Source: Melanocharis versteri (taxonomy: Eukaryota > Chordata > Aves > Passeriformes > Melanocharitidae). Taken from it: 64,000 bases of DNA. The stretch's first letter is position 1. The number at the start of each line of letters is the position of its first letter. The notes under the pieces were generated by a model, which ran no database searches, was not told where the DNA came from, and saw only the letters and a program-made list of their open reading frames with translations. The position numbers were made by a program, and so were the translations under genes. Below, in pieces: positions 1-11,043 of this stretch. The stretch covers positions 576,253-640,252 of the forward strand of contig VZTG01006782.1 of assembly GCA_013397845.1 (NCBI GenBank), given 5' to 3'.

Positions 1-420
1 GGGCCGCTCCGACCGACCCGCGCGGGCCGGGCCCTGCCCGGGCTGTGGGGCGGGGGCGGGTTCCCGTTCTGCCCCGGTTCCCCCCGGCTCCCCCCTAGCC
101 GTTCGGGTCGCTCCTTTTTCCGGCGGTGCTGAGCAGGGGCCGGTCCCAACGCGGGTCCCGTTGCGGGGCCATTGTTCCGCAGCCCGTCCTGCCTCCCACG
201 CGGGGCAGGAAGGAAGGGACGGGAAGGGATGTGGGGAATTTTCGGTCGCGTCAAAGCGGGTAGTTAAAGGATCCGTGGCTGTTTACAGCAGGGGCCTCAG
301 CTCCTCGGTGACCGCCTACGGGAATGGTGCTGGCCGCTGCCTGCGCTGGCGGGGCAGGGGCTTCTGCTCGTGTTTAGCTTCGTTCTTCGGCCAGAGCAGT
401 GAGAAAGTGCCTGGAGGGAC
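1..420 (+). promoter_or_regulatory. TNFAIP1: CpG-rich promoter / noncoding first exon region of TNFAIP1
   Basis: The first ~150 bases are extremely GC-rich with frequent CpG and overlapping GC boxes (GGGGCGGGGGCGGG at 47-60). The region lies upstream of the TNFAIP1 start-codon exon, whose acceptor at 1403-1404 shows that at least one noncoding exon must lie 5' of it. I cannot identify that exon's donor or the transcription start, and the island is cut by the window edge. In human, IFT20 is transcribed divergently from this promoter; that gene is not visible here. Confidence 0.5.
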
Positions 421-1146
421 GGAACTGACCGCGAACCCTTCTGAGGAGTTCGGTCGGACAGGCTGGATTCCTGTCTCCTCGCAGGTTCGGGCTGGCTGCT
501 GTTACGAACACACCACTGCTCTGAAAAGGAGATTTTAAGGGTTTAAAGCAAGGCTGGACATCAGTGACAAACAGTGATGTACGTGGTGGGGAGTCTTGTT
601 TATTTTCTTTTCAAATTAAAACTACGTTCACTGGTCAGGGCTCCACGATGGACAAACGAGAGTTTTGAATAAGAGGAGTTACCAGTGAATAGAACCTTGT
701 GATCCAGCTTTTCAGGGTTGAGGCATTTGAAGAGACATTTGTGTCTCCAGTTAAAAGTCAAACCACTGTCAACAAACCCCGCTCAGGGGGATGTACACAC
801 ACTCTGGCTGAAGGAGGGGCAGGAAGCTCTTCCAGGTGTTTCAGCTGGATTCAGAGAGAATTGAGTTCTTTTGGGAAGCTGAAGGGGAGCTGAATTCCAG
901 CAGCATTTGAGCCTGTCCCTCAGTGCTGTGTCGTGTTTGCAGTGTTGGCTGGAGATACAATAACAGGAAGTCGGAAGAGTTTCACGTGCCTGAGAAGTGT
1001 GACACAGTGATAACTGGGCTGCAGGAATTGTCTGAAAGAAAGCTAAATAGTGTTTTGTCAGGACGTGTGTAGCTGTGTCCTTAGGAAGTGTCTCTTCCGC
1101 AGGGTGACGTCCACGTCTGTGTGTGGAGCAGCTGTGGGGCGCCGTG

Positions 1147-1322
1147 CTGACCCCGCGCCGCGCTGACCCCGCGCCCTGCTGACCCTCTGCCACACTGACC
1201 CCCTGCCCTGCTGACCCCCTGCCCTGCTGACCCTCTGCCCTGCTGACCCCGCGCCGCGCTGATCCTCTGCCACGCTGACCCCATGCCACGCTGACCCTGT
1301 GCCTCGCTGACCCCGAGGTGAT
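1147..1322. repeat. 16-bp minisatellite, 11 units
   Basis: Eleven head-to-tail units of 16 bp, each beginning CTGACCC or a one-base variant, with the second half alternating between GCGCCGCG-like and CTGCCCTG-like. The period is exactly 16 throughout. It ends about 80 bp before the acceptor of the TNFAIP1 start-codon exon, so it sits inside the last 5' UTR intron. It produces spurious open frames of about 100 codons on the minus strand. Confidence 0.9.
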
Positions 1323-1429
1323 GCCGGCCCCTGCCCCGCCATCCTGGCCTGCTGAGGCGTGACCGCGGCACCACGGCGGGGCCGGCCCGGCCCACGCTCT
1401 GCAGGGTGGTCATCTACCTCCAGAAGGAC

Positions 1430-1646
1430 ATGTCAGGGGACACGTGCCTGGGCAGCGCCCTGTGCCCGGCCGCGGGCCACAAGCCCAAGGCCGGTGGGCT
1501 CAAGGGCGGCGGCCTGGGGAACAAGTACGTGCGCCTCAATGTCGGGGGCTCCCTGTACTACACCACGGTGCAGGTGCTCACCAGGCATGACACCATGCTC
1601 AAGGCCATGTTCAGCGGCAGGATGGAGGTGCTCACCGACAAGGAAG
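1430..1646 (+). CDS. TNFAIP1: TNFAIP1 coding exon 1
   Basis: The exon itself begins at 1405 after CTCTGCAG; coding starts at the ATG at 1430 (AAGGACATGTCAGG). It encodes the short variable N-terminus and the first half of the BTB domain, ending LTDKE plus one base before GTAAGG. Confidence 0.95.
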
Positions 1647-4600
1647 GTAAGGGAGCGGCTTTTATTGTTGGCAATTTTGTAAAACAGGTGGGGTTTGGTG
1701 GTGCTTTCACTCCGTTAAGGATGTATGGAACACTATATGCCAAAAATAACTTGGAACATTAGGAAGCCAAGTCCTGTTGGTGCTAGCAAGCCTTTGGCTT
1801 TACAAAAATACGTGTTTTTGTTACTCAAATGAACTGGGGCAGGACTGGTCCTCTTTGCTGCCCTCACGACTGGTGAGCAGGTTGTTGGTGGTGTTGTGAA
1901 GACTGAACAGACAGTCTGTGGGTTGTCATTTCTGTCACATCGAGCAGCGGCATCATTCGAACCATGCACATGGGGAGGGATGTGCAGTTTTCAGCTTTAA
2001 GGCTCAGAATAGCCTGCCTTGCTTTGTTGAAAAATCTTTTTGTTCCCTTCTCCTGAGCAGCATGTTTCAGTTGTAGCTCATGGTGCCATGACGGTATTTA
2101 GGGATCAGTCAGGCAGTGTGTCATCTCCAGCTGGACACAGGATATTTTAAATCCCTGATGCATTATAAAGGGCAGAACAGGCAGTTTTGTGTAAGAGCTT
2201 CAGCCTGAATGGAAAACGAGAGTCACGTTCTGATAGCTCCAGCTGGAGAGTCCAGCAGGGGTTTAGCTTACTTTCCTATGTTGTTTTCTGTACCTAGATT
2301 CCAAAATAACACCTTTTTTCCTGCCTTCCACATTATGGGAAAGGGTTTGGCACTGTACTAAGCCTTGTCCCTGCGTGCATCCTATACTGCTATTGTTTGG
2401 CAACAATCAGACATCCTGTTTCCTTTGGGAATGTGACTTCAGGGATTTTGTAAAATTGCAAGAATTTCTCCGTTTGCTACTGTTTCCTCTGCTTCATCCC
2501 CTCTGTGCTTGCTCCTGATCTGCCTGTCCTGTTCTTTGCTCCTGTTTGGGGACTAGAACAGCTTTCTTCCCTCACTGGGTTTTCTGGGCTGGTCTGCCTT
2601 TTAGCATCTTCTGAACATTTCTCTCTCTTTTTAACTCCAAACAGCAGCAGCAGATGTGTTTGGAGACCTGCCAAATCCTCCTTGTTAGGCCACAGAATTT
2701 ACCCAAATCTACTTGTTGCAAACATTGGTGAATTCTCTCTTCCAGTCCTTCCTTGGCTCTCAGAAGTTTCTGACTACCCAGTGTCACAGTGTAGCACTGC
2801 AGTTGGGCTCCTGCAGCAATATCAGTGCATTGTGCTAGAAGCTGAGTGTTTTTAGCTTGGGGCTTTGCTTTTGGGCTACTGGAAAGCAGTGGGAACATCT
2901 GGGCAGTACCAAGGGGGCTCCACTGTCAGGTTCTGTTCTGAAACCAGCTTCAGTTTGCTCAAAGTCAGTAGAGACTTCCACTGGGTGAAATGGGAGAAAC
3001 GTTCTGAGCAGGTTCAAGAAACCTCAGCGTTGTTTAACCTCTCCTGGGAGTTTTTTCTGGCCTCTAGTGTTGAGGTGACTGAAATGTGTTGGTTATGTTT
3101 CAGGCTGGATCCTTATAGACCGATGTGGGAAGCATTTCGGAACAATTTTAAACTATCTCAGAGATGACACGATTGCACTTCCAAAACATAGGCAGGAGAT
3201 CAAAGAGTTGATGGCAGAAGCCAAGTACTATCTCATCCAGGGCTTAGTGGACATGTGCCAAGCAGCCCTGCAGGTAAGAACAGAAATAGCCCGTGAAGTG
3301 TTTCATGAGTGTTTTGCTTGTAAAATTTACTTAAGACAACTTTAGAGATTATTTCATGGCCTTAGAGATGGCACCAAGTCTGAGGCGTACAAGGTATTTG
3401 AAAAATTTCTGGTAAATAGATAGTGAGTGTCCTGCCCACGCTTGGTGGTTGCTCTGTGTCCCAAGGGCTGACTTGTGTTGATGACATCCTGTTCTGCCAA
3501 GTGTTCAGTTCGTGGTGGCTGATGCTCTTCTCTGCAGTGGTTTGAGTTGATTTGAACTACTGCAAACTCCTTCTATCCTTTTCTTCGAGAAAGGATGGAA
3601 TAATAAACCCACTTAAACCAAATATTACTCGACCTTGTCCTCGCTATAGCTGAGGACATCCACCTGCATCCCAATGTTTCAATTACTGCTGCCTTCCGGG
3701 GATGAGAAATCTCTGCTGTGATTCTGGGTTGCAAATCAAGGTAAGCTGTGTGGTTACTGTAGCAACCCAGAGCTTTTCCTGTGCATCAGAGCGTTTGGGA
3801 ACATGGCTGGAGGGGCTGAAGGAGGCAGCAGCAGCAGTGTCAGCTTTGGCATTTCTCTCTTATTTCTTTTCTTTCTTCTTTCTTTAAAATAGGACAAGAA
3901 GGACTTGTATGAACCTGTCTGCAGCATCCCTATTATCACCTCTCCGAAAGAAGAGGAGAGACTGATAGAGTCATCAATGAAAGTAACTGCTCTTATCAAC
4001 TGTGGATTTATGCTAAATGTATTCAAACACAGAACTTACCTTTTCTGCTTTTCTCTCACTCCAACAGCCTGTTGTTAAACTGCTGTATAATAGGAGCAAC
4101 AATAAATACTCCTACACCAGGTATGTCCCTCTTTTTTCCCTCACTTCAGTGGGAAGGTTTCACTATGGGAGTGGAAGATGATGATGGATGACCTAGCTTG
4201 GCTTCTTTTGGTTTGTTTTGGATTTTGACAACTGTATCTTGCTTTGAAAAGTAATTGAGGCCCTACATTGTATGTCTGTCAATAAAACTTAGTTTTTTAA
4301 ACAATATATTCACCCTAGCAGTGTGTCTGGTGAGCAGGGTACAGAGCATGTGGCCCTTCCAGCACACATTGACTCTGGACTTCTGCTGTCATCAAGCCAG
4401 AGAACTGCAGTGAAAAGGAGTTTGATCATCCTGAGTGTGGATGGTTGATGTAATGGTTTGGGACAGTGTGCTGTCCTTATTAATTGTGTAAGTTGACCTC
4501 TGAAGGCTGGTGTGTTTGCTCATGGGGTCAGAGCAGTGTATTTGTGTCTGAAATGGGCTATTACCCCTCTTTTCTTGGCAGCATGCGGCAGTGAGTCACT

Positions 4601-5488
4601 ACTTATTTGTATTCTGCAGTTGGATCAGTGCTGAAAGCTGGCGGAACAGGCAGAGATGGCCGCTTGAAAAGCCTTGTTCCTGCTTTTCTTGCTGTGTTTC
4701 AGTAACTCGGATGACAACTTGCTGAAGAACATTGAGCTGTTCGACAAGCTGTCGCTGCGGTTCAACGGCAGAGTGCTGTTCATCAAGGACGTGATCGGGG
4801 ACGAGATCTGCTGCTGGTCCTTCTACGGGCAGGGCCGCAAGATCGCCGAGGTCTGCTGCACCTCCATCGTCTACGCCACGGAGAAGAAGCAAACCAAGGT
4901 AATGGAGCCTCACCCGCCCGTGTTACGGGTTGGAAATGGTCGTGATTAGCTTGATGAGTCCACAGAGTTTCTCTAACTTCAGGAGTTAGCTGCACCAGTG
5001 CAAATTAGAAGTTGAGGTTACCAGGGTCCAATGTTAAGAATCAGAGATACTGTATTCCCTCATAGAGCAATCTAAGAGATTAGGTGAGGGAGGTGACCTG
5101 GTGGTGAGAGTAACCCTCTACCAGAAATTCCTGTATTTTGCTCATTTACAGCTGTTTCACTCTCTTTATAATGTGTCGGTTTATGGTTCAATTCCTTTCC
5201 ACGTGTGGGTGTGTGTTCCAGTCATTCTCCTGGATGGATCAGGAGCAGGACATGCGCTGTCTTTTGCAGGTTGAATTCCCTGAGGCACGAATCTATGAGG
5301 AAACTCTGAATGTCCTGCTGTACGAGACGCCCCGTGTCCCGGACAACTCGCTGCTGGAGGCCACGAGCCGCAGCCGGAGCCAGGCCTCGCACAGCGAGGA
5401 CGACGAGGGCTTTGAGCTGCGCGACCGCGTGCGCCGCATCCACGTCAAGAGATACAGCACCTACGACGACCGCCAGCTCGGCCACTAG
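1430..5488 (+). CDS. TNFAIP1: TNFAIP1 (BACURD2), CUL3 adaptor, complete coding region in six exons
   Basis: BTB/POZ-domain substrate adaptor of the CUL3 ubiquitin ligase; the family targets RhoA and so affects actin dynamics. Coding exons: 1430-1646, 3104-3273, 3893-3982, 4068-4120, 4703-4898, 5270-5488, all with GT-AG introns and compatible phases, giving 314 residues (human about 316). The T1-type BTB domain starts near residue 33 (YVRLNVGGSLYYTT) and runs across exons 1-2 (LIDRCGKHFGTILNYLRDD). The C-terminal half carries FNGRVLFIKDVIGDEICCW and ends RYSTYDDRQLGH. The insert SALC after MSGDTCLG and the exact core sequence favour TNFAIP1 over its paralogues KCTD10 and KCTD13, whose N-termini differ. 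The start was chosen at the first ATG after the acceptor at 1404. The protein ends right after QLGH, about six residues earlier than I recall for the mammalian protein. SGSM2 follows downstream in the same orientation. Confidence 0.96.
1647..3103 (+). other. TNFAIP1 intron after coding exon 1; nothing else seen
   Basis: Ordinary AT-moderate intron sequence. Short open frames on both strands show no recognisable protein. The smaller introns 3274-3892, 3983-4067, 4121-4702 and 4899-5269 likewise contain only splice signals; an AATAAA at about 4281 lies in intron 4 and has no supporting evidence of use. Confidence 0.8.
3104..3273 (+). CDS. TNFAIP1: TNFAIP1 coding exon 2
   Basis: Acceptor TATGTTTCAG, donor GTAAGA. 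Encodes the second half of the BTB domain (WILIDRCGKHFGTILNYL) and the helix ending NMCQ-like DMCQAALQ. Ends in phase 0. Confidence 0.95.
3893..3982 (+). CDS. TNFAIP1: TNFAIP1 coding exon 3
   Basis: A 90-bp phase-0 exon after TTTAAAATAG, with donor GTAACT. It encodes DKKDLYEPVCSIPIITSPKE and the following EEERLIESSMK. Confidence 0.95.
4068..4120 (+). CDS. TNFAIP1: TNFAIP1 coding exon 4
   Basis: A 53-bp exon after CCAACAG, with donor GTATGT. Encodes PVVKLLYNRSNNKYSYT plus two bases of the following serine codon. Confidence 0.95.
4703..4898 (+). CDS. TNFAIP1: TNFAIP1 coding exon 5
   Basis: Acceptor GTGTTTCAG, donor GTAATG. Encodes the highly conserved block with NIELFDKLSLRFNGRVLF and ending ATEKKQTK. 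Synonymous positions are much richer in GC than in exons 2-4. Confidence 0.95.
5270..5488 (+). CDS. TNFAIP1: TNFAIP1 coding exon 6 (last)
   Basis: Acceptor CTTTTGCAG. Begins VEFPEARIYEETLNVLLYET and ends RYSTYDDRQLGH with TAG at 5486-5488. The GC content of third positions is very high. Confidence 0.95.
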   Translation, partial: VEFPEARIYEETLNVLLYETPRVPDNSLLEATSRSRSQASHSEDDEGFELRDRVRRIHVKRYSTYDDRQLGH

Positions 5489-8400
5489 CGCGTCCCTCAG
5501 CACGGCCTGCGCCAGCTCTGTCCCTGTCCTTGGGCAGGAGGGAGGGATCTCCTGGACTCCGGCCACTGATCTTCACTGGGCGCCTCGGCTCCCTGGAGAA
5601 GCAGACGGGGATTTGTGCGCACAGAGCGGCACTGAAGGCCAAGGGCTTGGAGAACCAAGGTGCAACTTGTGCACCTTGTGCTTTACCTAGGGTCTGGCCC
5701 CTCTTCCTGCTGGGGAGGGGGGATTTGGAAAGCTGGTTCTCAGTTTTTGGTTGCTCTTTCTTATCTAACGACTTGCCAGTTTCCCCCTTGCCGTGAGCAG
5801 CACTGCTCTTCCTGAGTGAGGTGGTTTGAAAAGCTCTTTCCAGACACCTCCCCTTTCAGGGCTTTGTATAATGGAACTTGCAGTTATTCAATCAAGATAC
5901 TGAAGAGAGAACTTGAATGTGGCTGCTCTTGGCAGACACTGCATGGGATAACTCCCAGGAGAAACGTTTGGCTGGCCAGTCAGCTGCACCTGTGCTCTCC
6001 CACCCCTGTCCCCACAACACCTCCAAAGGTTTGTGTTCCAGGATAGTGTCTTTAAAACTCACTGATTCCAAGGCAAGCTCTTCCACAGTGGTAAGAATCA
6101 AGTCATCAAACAGCCTCCCCATGTGAAAAATGGAAATCTCTCAAAATGTAAATGTGTAGGTAATGACTTGTCCTGGGAGAGGGGGAAATGGGTATGGTGG
6201 GGGAAGAAACCTGAAGTATCAAACTTGAGCAGATTGTGGCAGTGTTGCCCTGGTTGAAACTTGTCACAGTGAAATCCTGTTGATATAAACAAGGGCAATC
6301 TGGAGAATTGGTTTTACGTTAGTTTCCTCCTGTGGCCTAAAAGTGCTATTTAATGTTAAATTTCTCAAGCAGCGGGGGAAAAATTGCTGTGGTTGGGGAA
6401 GTACAGACTAAACAGTGTTTTCTGAGGCTAGAACATGTGAATTCAAGTTCTGTGTCCTGAATCCCTTCTGGAGTGTAGAAGTTGAAGAAGAAAAACAGCC
6501 ATGAAAATCTTGTTCTAGCATGGAACTGCGAGAGGCTTTGGGCACAGGAGAGAGGTGGCTGATACTGGATTTTAAACTGAAATAATCACTTTTATTATGA
6601 GTGCTTGGCTGGGTGCTAGTTGTACAGGGCGCTTCAGGAGGTGGGAGTCAGGTCTGCTGTGCAGATTTGGAAATTTCTGGACATTCTCTGGAAACAGTTT
6701 CAAGTTTAGTATGAAAAGCCATTACTATACATATATTTGCACATATGTTTGAGCTGTAGGTAGCAGATTCCAGTTTTGCCACTGTCATTCATGGATATTC
6801 CTGCTGGGTGCCCACGGGGAGCCAGGAATATGTTGGATATGTTCCACAGCTGCCTTTGTGTTCCCGTATCATACTCGGTCATGAAGCTCTGGATTCCACA
6901 GTGGTCAGTCCTGAACTGCTTTGACCAGTGCCAAGTCTACCTGTGAGATTTAAAGAAAATTACTGCAAAAGCCTGACAAGAAAATACTCCCAAATTAATG
7001 CAGCGAGGTCATGAGGAGAATTGAGATGTAGATGGTTTAGGAGTAATACAAGCAGGGGAGGGAACAAAAAATTATTTGCACTCCTTTAGGTTTTTGAAAA
7101 TTGAATTGTTGTGGGATAGTAAGAAAACACTAACAGACTTTTAGGATTTTCTTGCCTCTACACGTGGCAGGATTCACTTCATTCTGCTCCCATTCAGGAA
7201 GCAGAGTTGCACAGCAATGCACCTGCCTTGTTGTGAAAGGCCTCTTGAAATCTCTGGTAACCCTAACAACCACTTTTATATTGCTTTCTGTAAGTTTTTG
7301 TTTTCCAGCTGGTTATTCTGTTGTGCCAGGGAAAATACAGCTGTTGAGATTAGTTTCAACAAAGATTTTTGTGGTATTTATCTCTAATTCTGCTAGAGTG
7401 TGATGTGGATTTTTAAATTTTTTTCCCCTCCACTGATGCTATTTAATTTGAAGGCACCAGCAGAGGCTGCAGTGATGGGGTCTTTGTGCTGCATTTAATA
7501 GCTTCAAGTTATTATATTGTGCTTTTTCTGTCTTGTGACAAAGGCTGATGCCATTTAAAATCAACATGTGGCACTTCTGTTTCTTAGCAAATGATTTCTA
7601 TTATTTTTTTCTTGTTACTATCGTAGTGAATGTTAACAGAGTAAGTAAGTGATGCTGATGGCCTTGCAAAACTGCGTTTAAATGAAGTTATAAGCATGTC
7701 ATATTTGCATTTATTTTTTCTGGGGAGGACAGGTATGGGAAGGAGTGTGTGAAAGAGAATGTCAGATCCGTGTGCTGCTCCAGAGGCTTTCTGTACTCAC
7801 AGGATTCATTAACAAAATGGATCCAACTTGTGAATTATTACACTGTAAGAAGCAGAGAAAAGCTTGTGTTTTGGTTTAGTTGGTTTTCCTTTCCCTATTT
7901 CCCATAGCCAACAAGTAGTATTAATTTCTGATTTGAATTTAGATTAATTAACCTTGGAAGCAAACAGTTTTGAGAACCATCTGGGTAGTGAGAATCTTTT
8001 ACCAAGTGCAAAGGATCTTCTTGGTATTTGTGGAATGTGCAGTATCAGTAGGAACTGTCAGCAGTTATGAGCGTGTTTAAAATATGTGCAGATATCTTTT
8101 TCATTTCACTGTAGTTTCTCCTGAGTCCTGTTTGTCTGGGACTGCTCCAGCATGGGGTGTCACTGAATGTCCCTTGCCCCAAAATCATGTCCTGGGATTG
8201 TCCAGTCTCTGTCCCTCCAGGTTCTGATCATTTTGAGTACTGGAGTTGTAATGTAACACATACTTTGTATTCTCACCTTAATCGGCCTTTATTTAATTGA
8301 AGGCTATTAATTATTTTGACAGGAGTGTTCTAGAACATGAGTTTACGGCCTGGTGTGGTGCAGAAGCAGCAGCAGTGAGCAGGATGATGCAGTTTAAAGG

Positions 8401-8875
8401 CAGCATTGGTGGGTTTGCAGTGAGCTCTCCAAGGATCCTCTCTGCTTAAATTAAGCACAAATTAAGACAATAGAGGTTTTTAATTGCACGCATCTGTTTG
8501 CAAGTTGAGACTTGTACTGGCTTCCACACAGACCATCATCAGTGGGTGCATTACTGTTGTGCCTGGGCATTTGGAGTAGCCTTTGGGAGAAAAAAGAGCC
8601 TTTTTGCCCCATTTGTAGGGTGTGAGTTGTAACTAAATTAGCTGGCATTCTCACAGGACTCGCTGTCCTCTTCACTCCTAAATTTAGGCAAACCTCTGTG
8701 CATTCAGGCACTGCCTTGGCAGGCTGAGTGCATGAATGGGAACCTTTCCCTGCTGTCCATGCCCAGCCCTGTGCCAAAGGGTGTTTCCCAAACGCACCCA
8801 GTGCTGCCAGCAGCCTCGGTCCTTCTCCAGGGAGGGAGGCGTGGTGTCTGAGAGTGGCTGCTGGGAAGGAGCTCT

Positions 8876-8911
8876 CCAGGATCAGTGTTAATTCCAGGAT
8901 CAGTGTTAATT
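8876..8911. repeat. 18-bp perfect tandem duplication
   Basis: CCAGGATCAGTGTTAATT occurs twice back to back with no mismatch, inside the presumed TNFAIP1 3' UTR. Confidence 0.9.
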
Positions 8912-9779
8912 AGGCAATAGGGTCAGAGGGGAGAGTTCTGCAGGGCTCAGCTCCAGCCACGGGTCAACGCTGAGACGAAAGTCACTGCTTAACCTTCACC
9001 TTGACATTTTGGTTTTGGAACTGGAGACATTTTTCCTGCTGAAATGTTCCATTCCGGTGACTTTTATCTTTTGCATTTCTTGGTTAAAATGGAAAACAAG
9101 TGATGGACAGGGAGGGTGTTGGAGGGGCCATGCTGTCACCAAGAGCTGTGTTTGAATGGGCATTACTTACTGTGGACTTGGTTTGATTTTGTTCTTCTCA
9201 AGGTGTTTCATTTTCGGACAGAATTCTCTCCAGGCTGTACTGGTGAATATACCTGAACTGGATGGGTCTGCCCAGCAGCCCCTGCCTTTCACAGTTAGGT
9301 CGTGTCCTGTGACAATCCTTGGCGTTCAGTCCTTGCAGCCACCTTCCCCCTGTGCTGTGGGAGAGCTCAGGTGTGCCTGAGGCCAGTCCTGTTCCAGCCC
9401 TGTCCCTCCCTCAGGGACAGACTGCAGGCTCTGCTTTCTGTGTCTGTGTCACTTCTCATCCAATGGAATGGTAGTAAGACCCTCCCCTACCTCACAGGGT
9501 AGTTGACACTTAATTTGTTTATGAAGAGTAAAGGATTCTTTTGGATTTCTCTGATATTTTATTTCCAGAGAATAGCAAATATGATTGCTGATCTTGTTTA
9601 AACTGACATTCTGTGATCAAGTTATTTTCTTAGAGACTCAGTCTTTGTTTTATTTTTATGTCTAACTTTTAAGGGTCAGTTTTACAGACAAAGTACCTAG
9701 TTAATGCAGTAATTAATCAATTATCTGTTGATTAAAGTGTTTCACCAGTGCATTAAATGGAAACAGAACACTAATTTTT

Positions 9780-9785
9780 AATAAA
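9780..9785 (+). terminator. TNFAIP1: Candidate polyadenylation signal of TNFAIP1
   Basis: AATAAA within TTTTTAATAAAGGG, followed within 10-25 bases by T- and GT-rich sequence (TTGTATTTTTGTCTTCTGTG). It falls about 150 bp before the SGSM2 CpG island begins, a natural end for the upstream gene. Confidence 0.55.
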
Positions 9786-9929
9786 GGGTTGTATTTTTGT
9801 CTTCTGTGATTTTTCTCCAGCATCATAACTTTTTATTGGTGGTGTTGGTGCCTGCACTTGTGTTCCGTGTTGCCGTTGTGATCCCCAGCGAGGCTCTGGG
9901 ATCCGTGAAGCGCAGCAGTGCTGTGTGAG

Positions 9930-10760
9930 CGCACGGATCTGGGATCCCAGGCACGGTTCGGCCCGTGCCGCGGTGCCCGGGGCTGGGGCTCCCGGACCGG
10001 GACCGGGACCGGCAGCGGAGCGGAGCGGAGCGGGGGATCCGTGTCCCTCTGCCCCCGGGGCGGGGCTCCTGCTGCTCTGTGTCCTGGGTGTCCCCCCGTC
10101 CTTCTGTCCTTTTGTCCCCGTGCCACCCCGGCCCCCCGTCCCCGTGTCCCCCTGTCCCCCNNNNNNNNNNNNNNNNNNNNNNNNNNNNNNNNNNNNNNNN
10201 NNNNNNNNNNNNNNNNNNNNNNNNNNNNNNNNNNNNNNNNNNNNNNNNNNNNNNNNNNNNNNNNNNNNNNNNNNNNNNNNNNNNNNNNNNNNNNNNNNNN
10301 NNNNNNNNNNNNNNNNNNNNNNNNNNNNNNNNNNNNNNNNNNNNNNNNNNNNNNNNNNNNNNNNNNNNNNNNNNNNNNNNNNNNNNNNNNNNNNNNNNNN
10401 NNNNNNNNNNNNNNNNNNNNNNNNNNNNNNNNNNNNNNNNNNNNNNNNNNNNNNNNNNNNNNNNNNNNGGCCGGTTCCCCGGCGGGGAGCGGCGTTTGGC
10501 CGCCGCGCCGGGCGCGCCTGCCCGCGCTGTCGCCGAGGACGCGGATGTGCCCCCGCGGGGGCTGGCGGGCGATGCTGCTCCGGAGAACCTCGGTGCTCTT
10601 TTCCTCGCGGGCGCACCTGGAGCAGGGACGCCGCTCGCGGGGCTCCTGCTGCGGCAGGAGGCTGCCGTCGGCTCCCGCTCGCTTTCCCGGCGCTTGTGTT
10701 TCCCGTAGTACTCGTTTTTTTGACTTTTTCTTGACTGTGAGCTTTAGAGGAGACGTGGGG
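9930..10760 (+). promoter_or_regulatory. SGSM2: SGSM2 CpG-island promoter, interrupted by a gap
   Basis: Dense CpG on both sides of an N run, with a GC box CCGGGGCGGGGCTCC around 10056-10070 and short GGAGC repeats near 10015-10033. It is the only CpG island between the TNFAIP1 3' end and the first recognisable SGSM2 exon, so it is the expected promoter. Sequence returns to ordinary composition past about 10.75 kb, which would then be intron 1. Confidence 0.6.
10161..10468. other. SGSM2: Assembly gap (308 N), probably hides SGSM2 coding exon 1
   Basis: The gap starts directly after a C-rich tract (runs of CCCC separated by GTGT or TGT), which on the minus strand is a strong G-quadruplex-type sequence. 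The first SGSM2 exon I can find starts in phase 0 at VKQIMEE, while the vertebrate protein has about 19 residues before this. Those codons are not in the flanking sequence, so the gap is the likely place. Confidence 0.7.
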
Positions 10761-11043
10761 GGAAATCAGGGATAAGAAGGGTATTCCGAAGGTGTCGTTG
10801 GATGAGCCGAGCTGGCTCCCAGGTGCCAGAGCCCTGGCAGAGGTGCCGCTGGTCTGGCGCTGGCACCTGTGCCCTGAGAAGGGTTAATTTGGGTGGCTGT
10901 TCCTGCACACACCTGTGTGACATTCCCGGGCTGGGGCAGTCAGAGCCGTGTGTGCATAACGAGCCCAACCCGCGCACCTGAGCGGGGTGGCGGTGTTTGG
11001 TCACACTCGCGTTTGGGCTGCTGGCGCTTCGTCCTCGCACGGC

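Larger units (their letters stand above)
5489..9800 (+). other. TNFAIP1: TNFAIP1 3' UTR (probable extent)
   Basis: No coding signal and no other canonical AATAAA that I could find on the + strand until 9780, so the simplest reading is one long 3' UTR of about 4.3 kb. The GC content falls sharply after 6 kb, as is usual for long vertebrate 3' UTRs. It contains an 18-bp tandem duplication at 8876-8911. Mammalian TNFAIP1 also has a multi-kilobase 3' UTR (established knowledge); usage of a nearer noncanonical site is possible. Confidence 0.5.

Noticed and set aside
1406..1429. Possible N-terminal extension VVIYLQKD upstream of the TNFAIP1 ATG
   Set aside because: The frame is open from the acceptor, but there is no upstream ATG in this exon and the family begins at MSGDTC.
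9771..10775. Long frames spanning the N run at 10161-10468
   Set aside because: Ns were read as open codons; flanking peptide is CpG-island translation with no family match.
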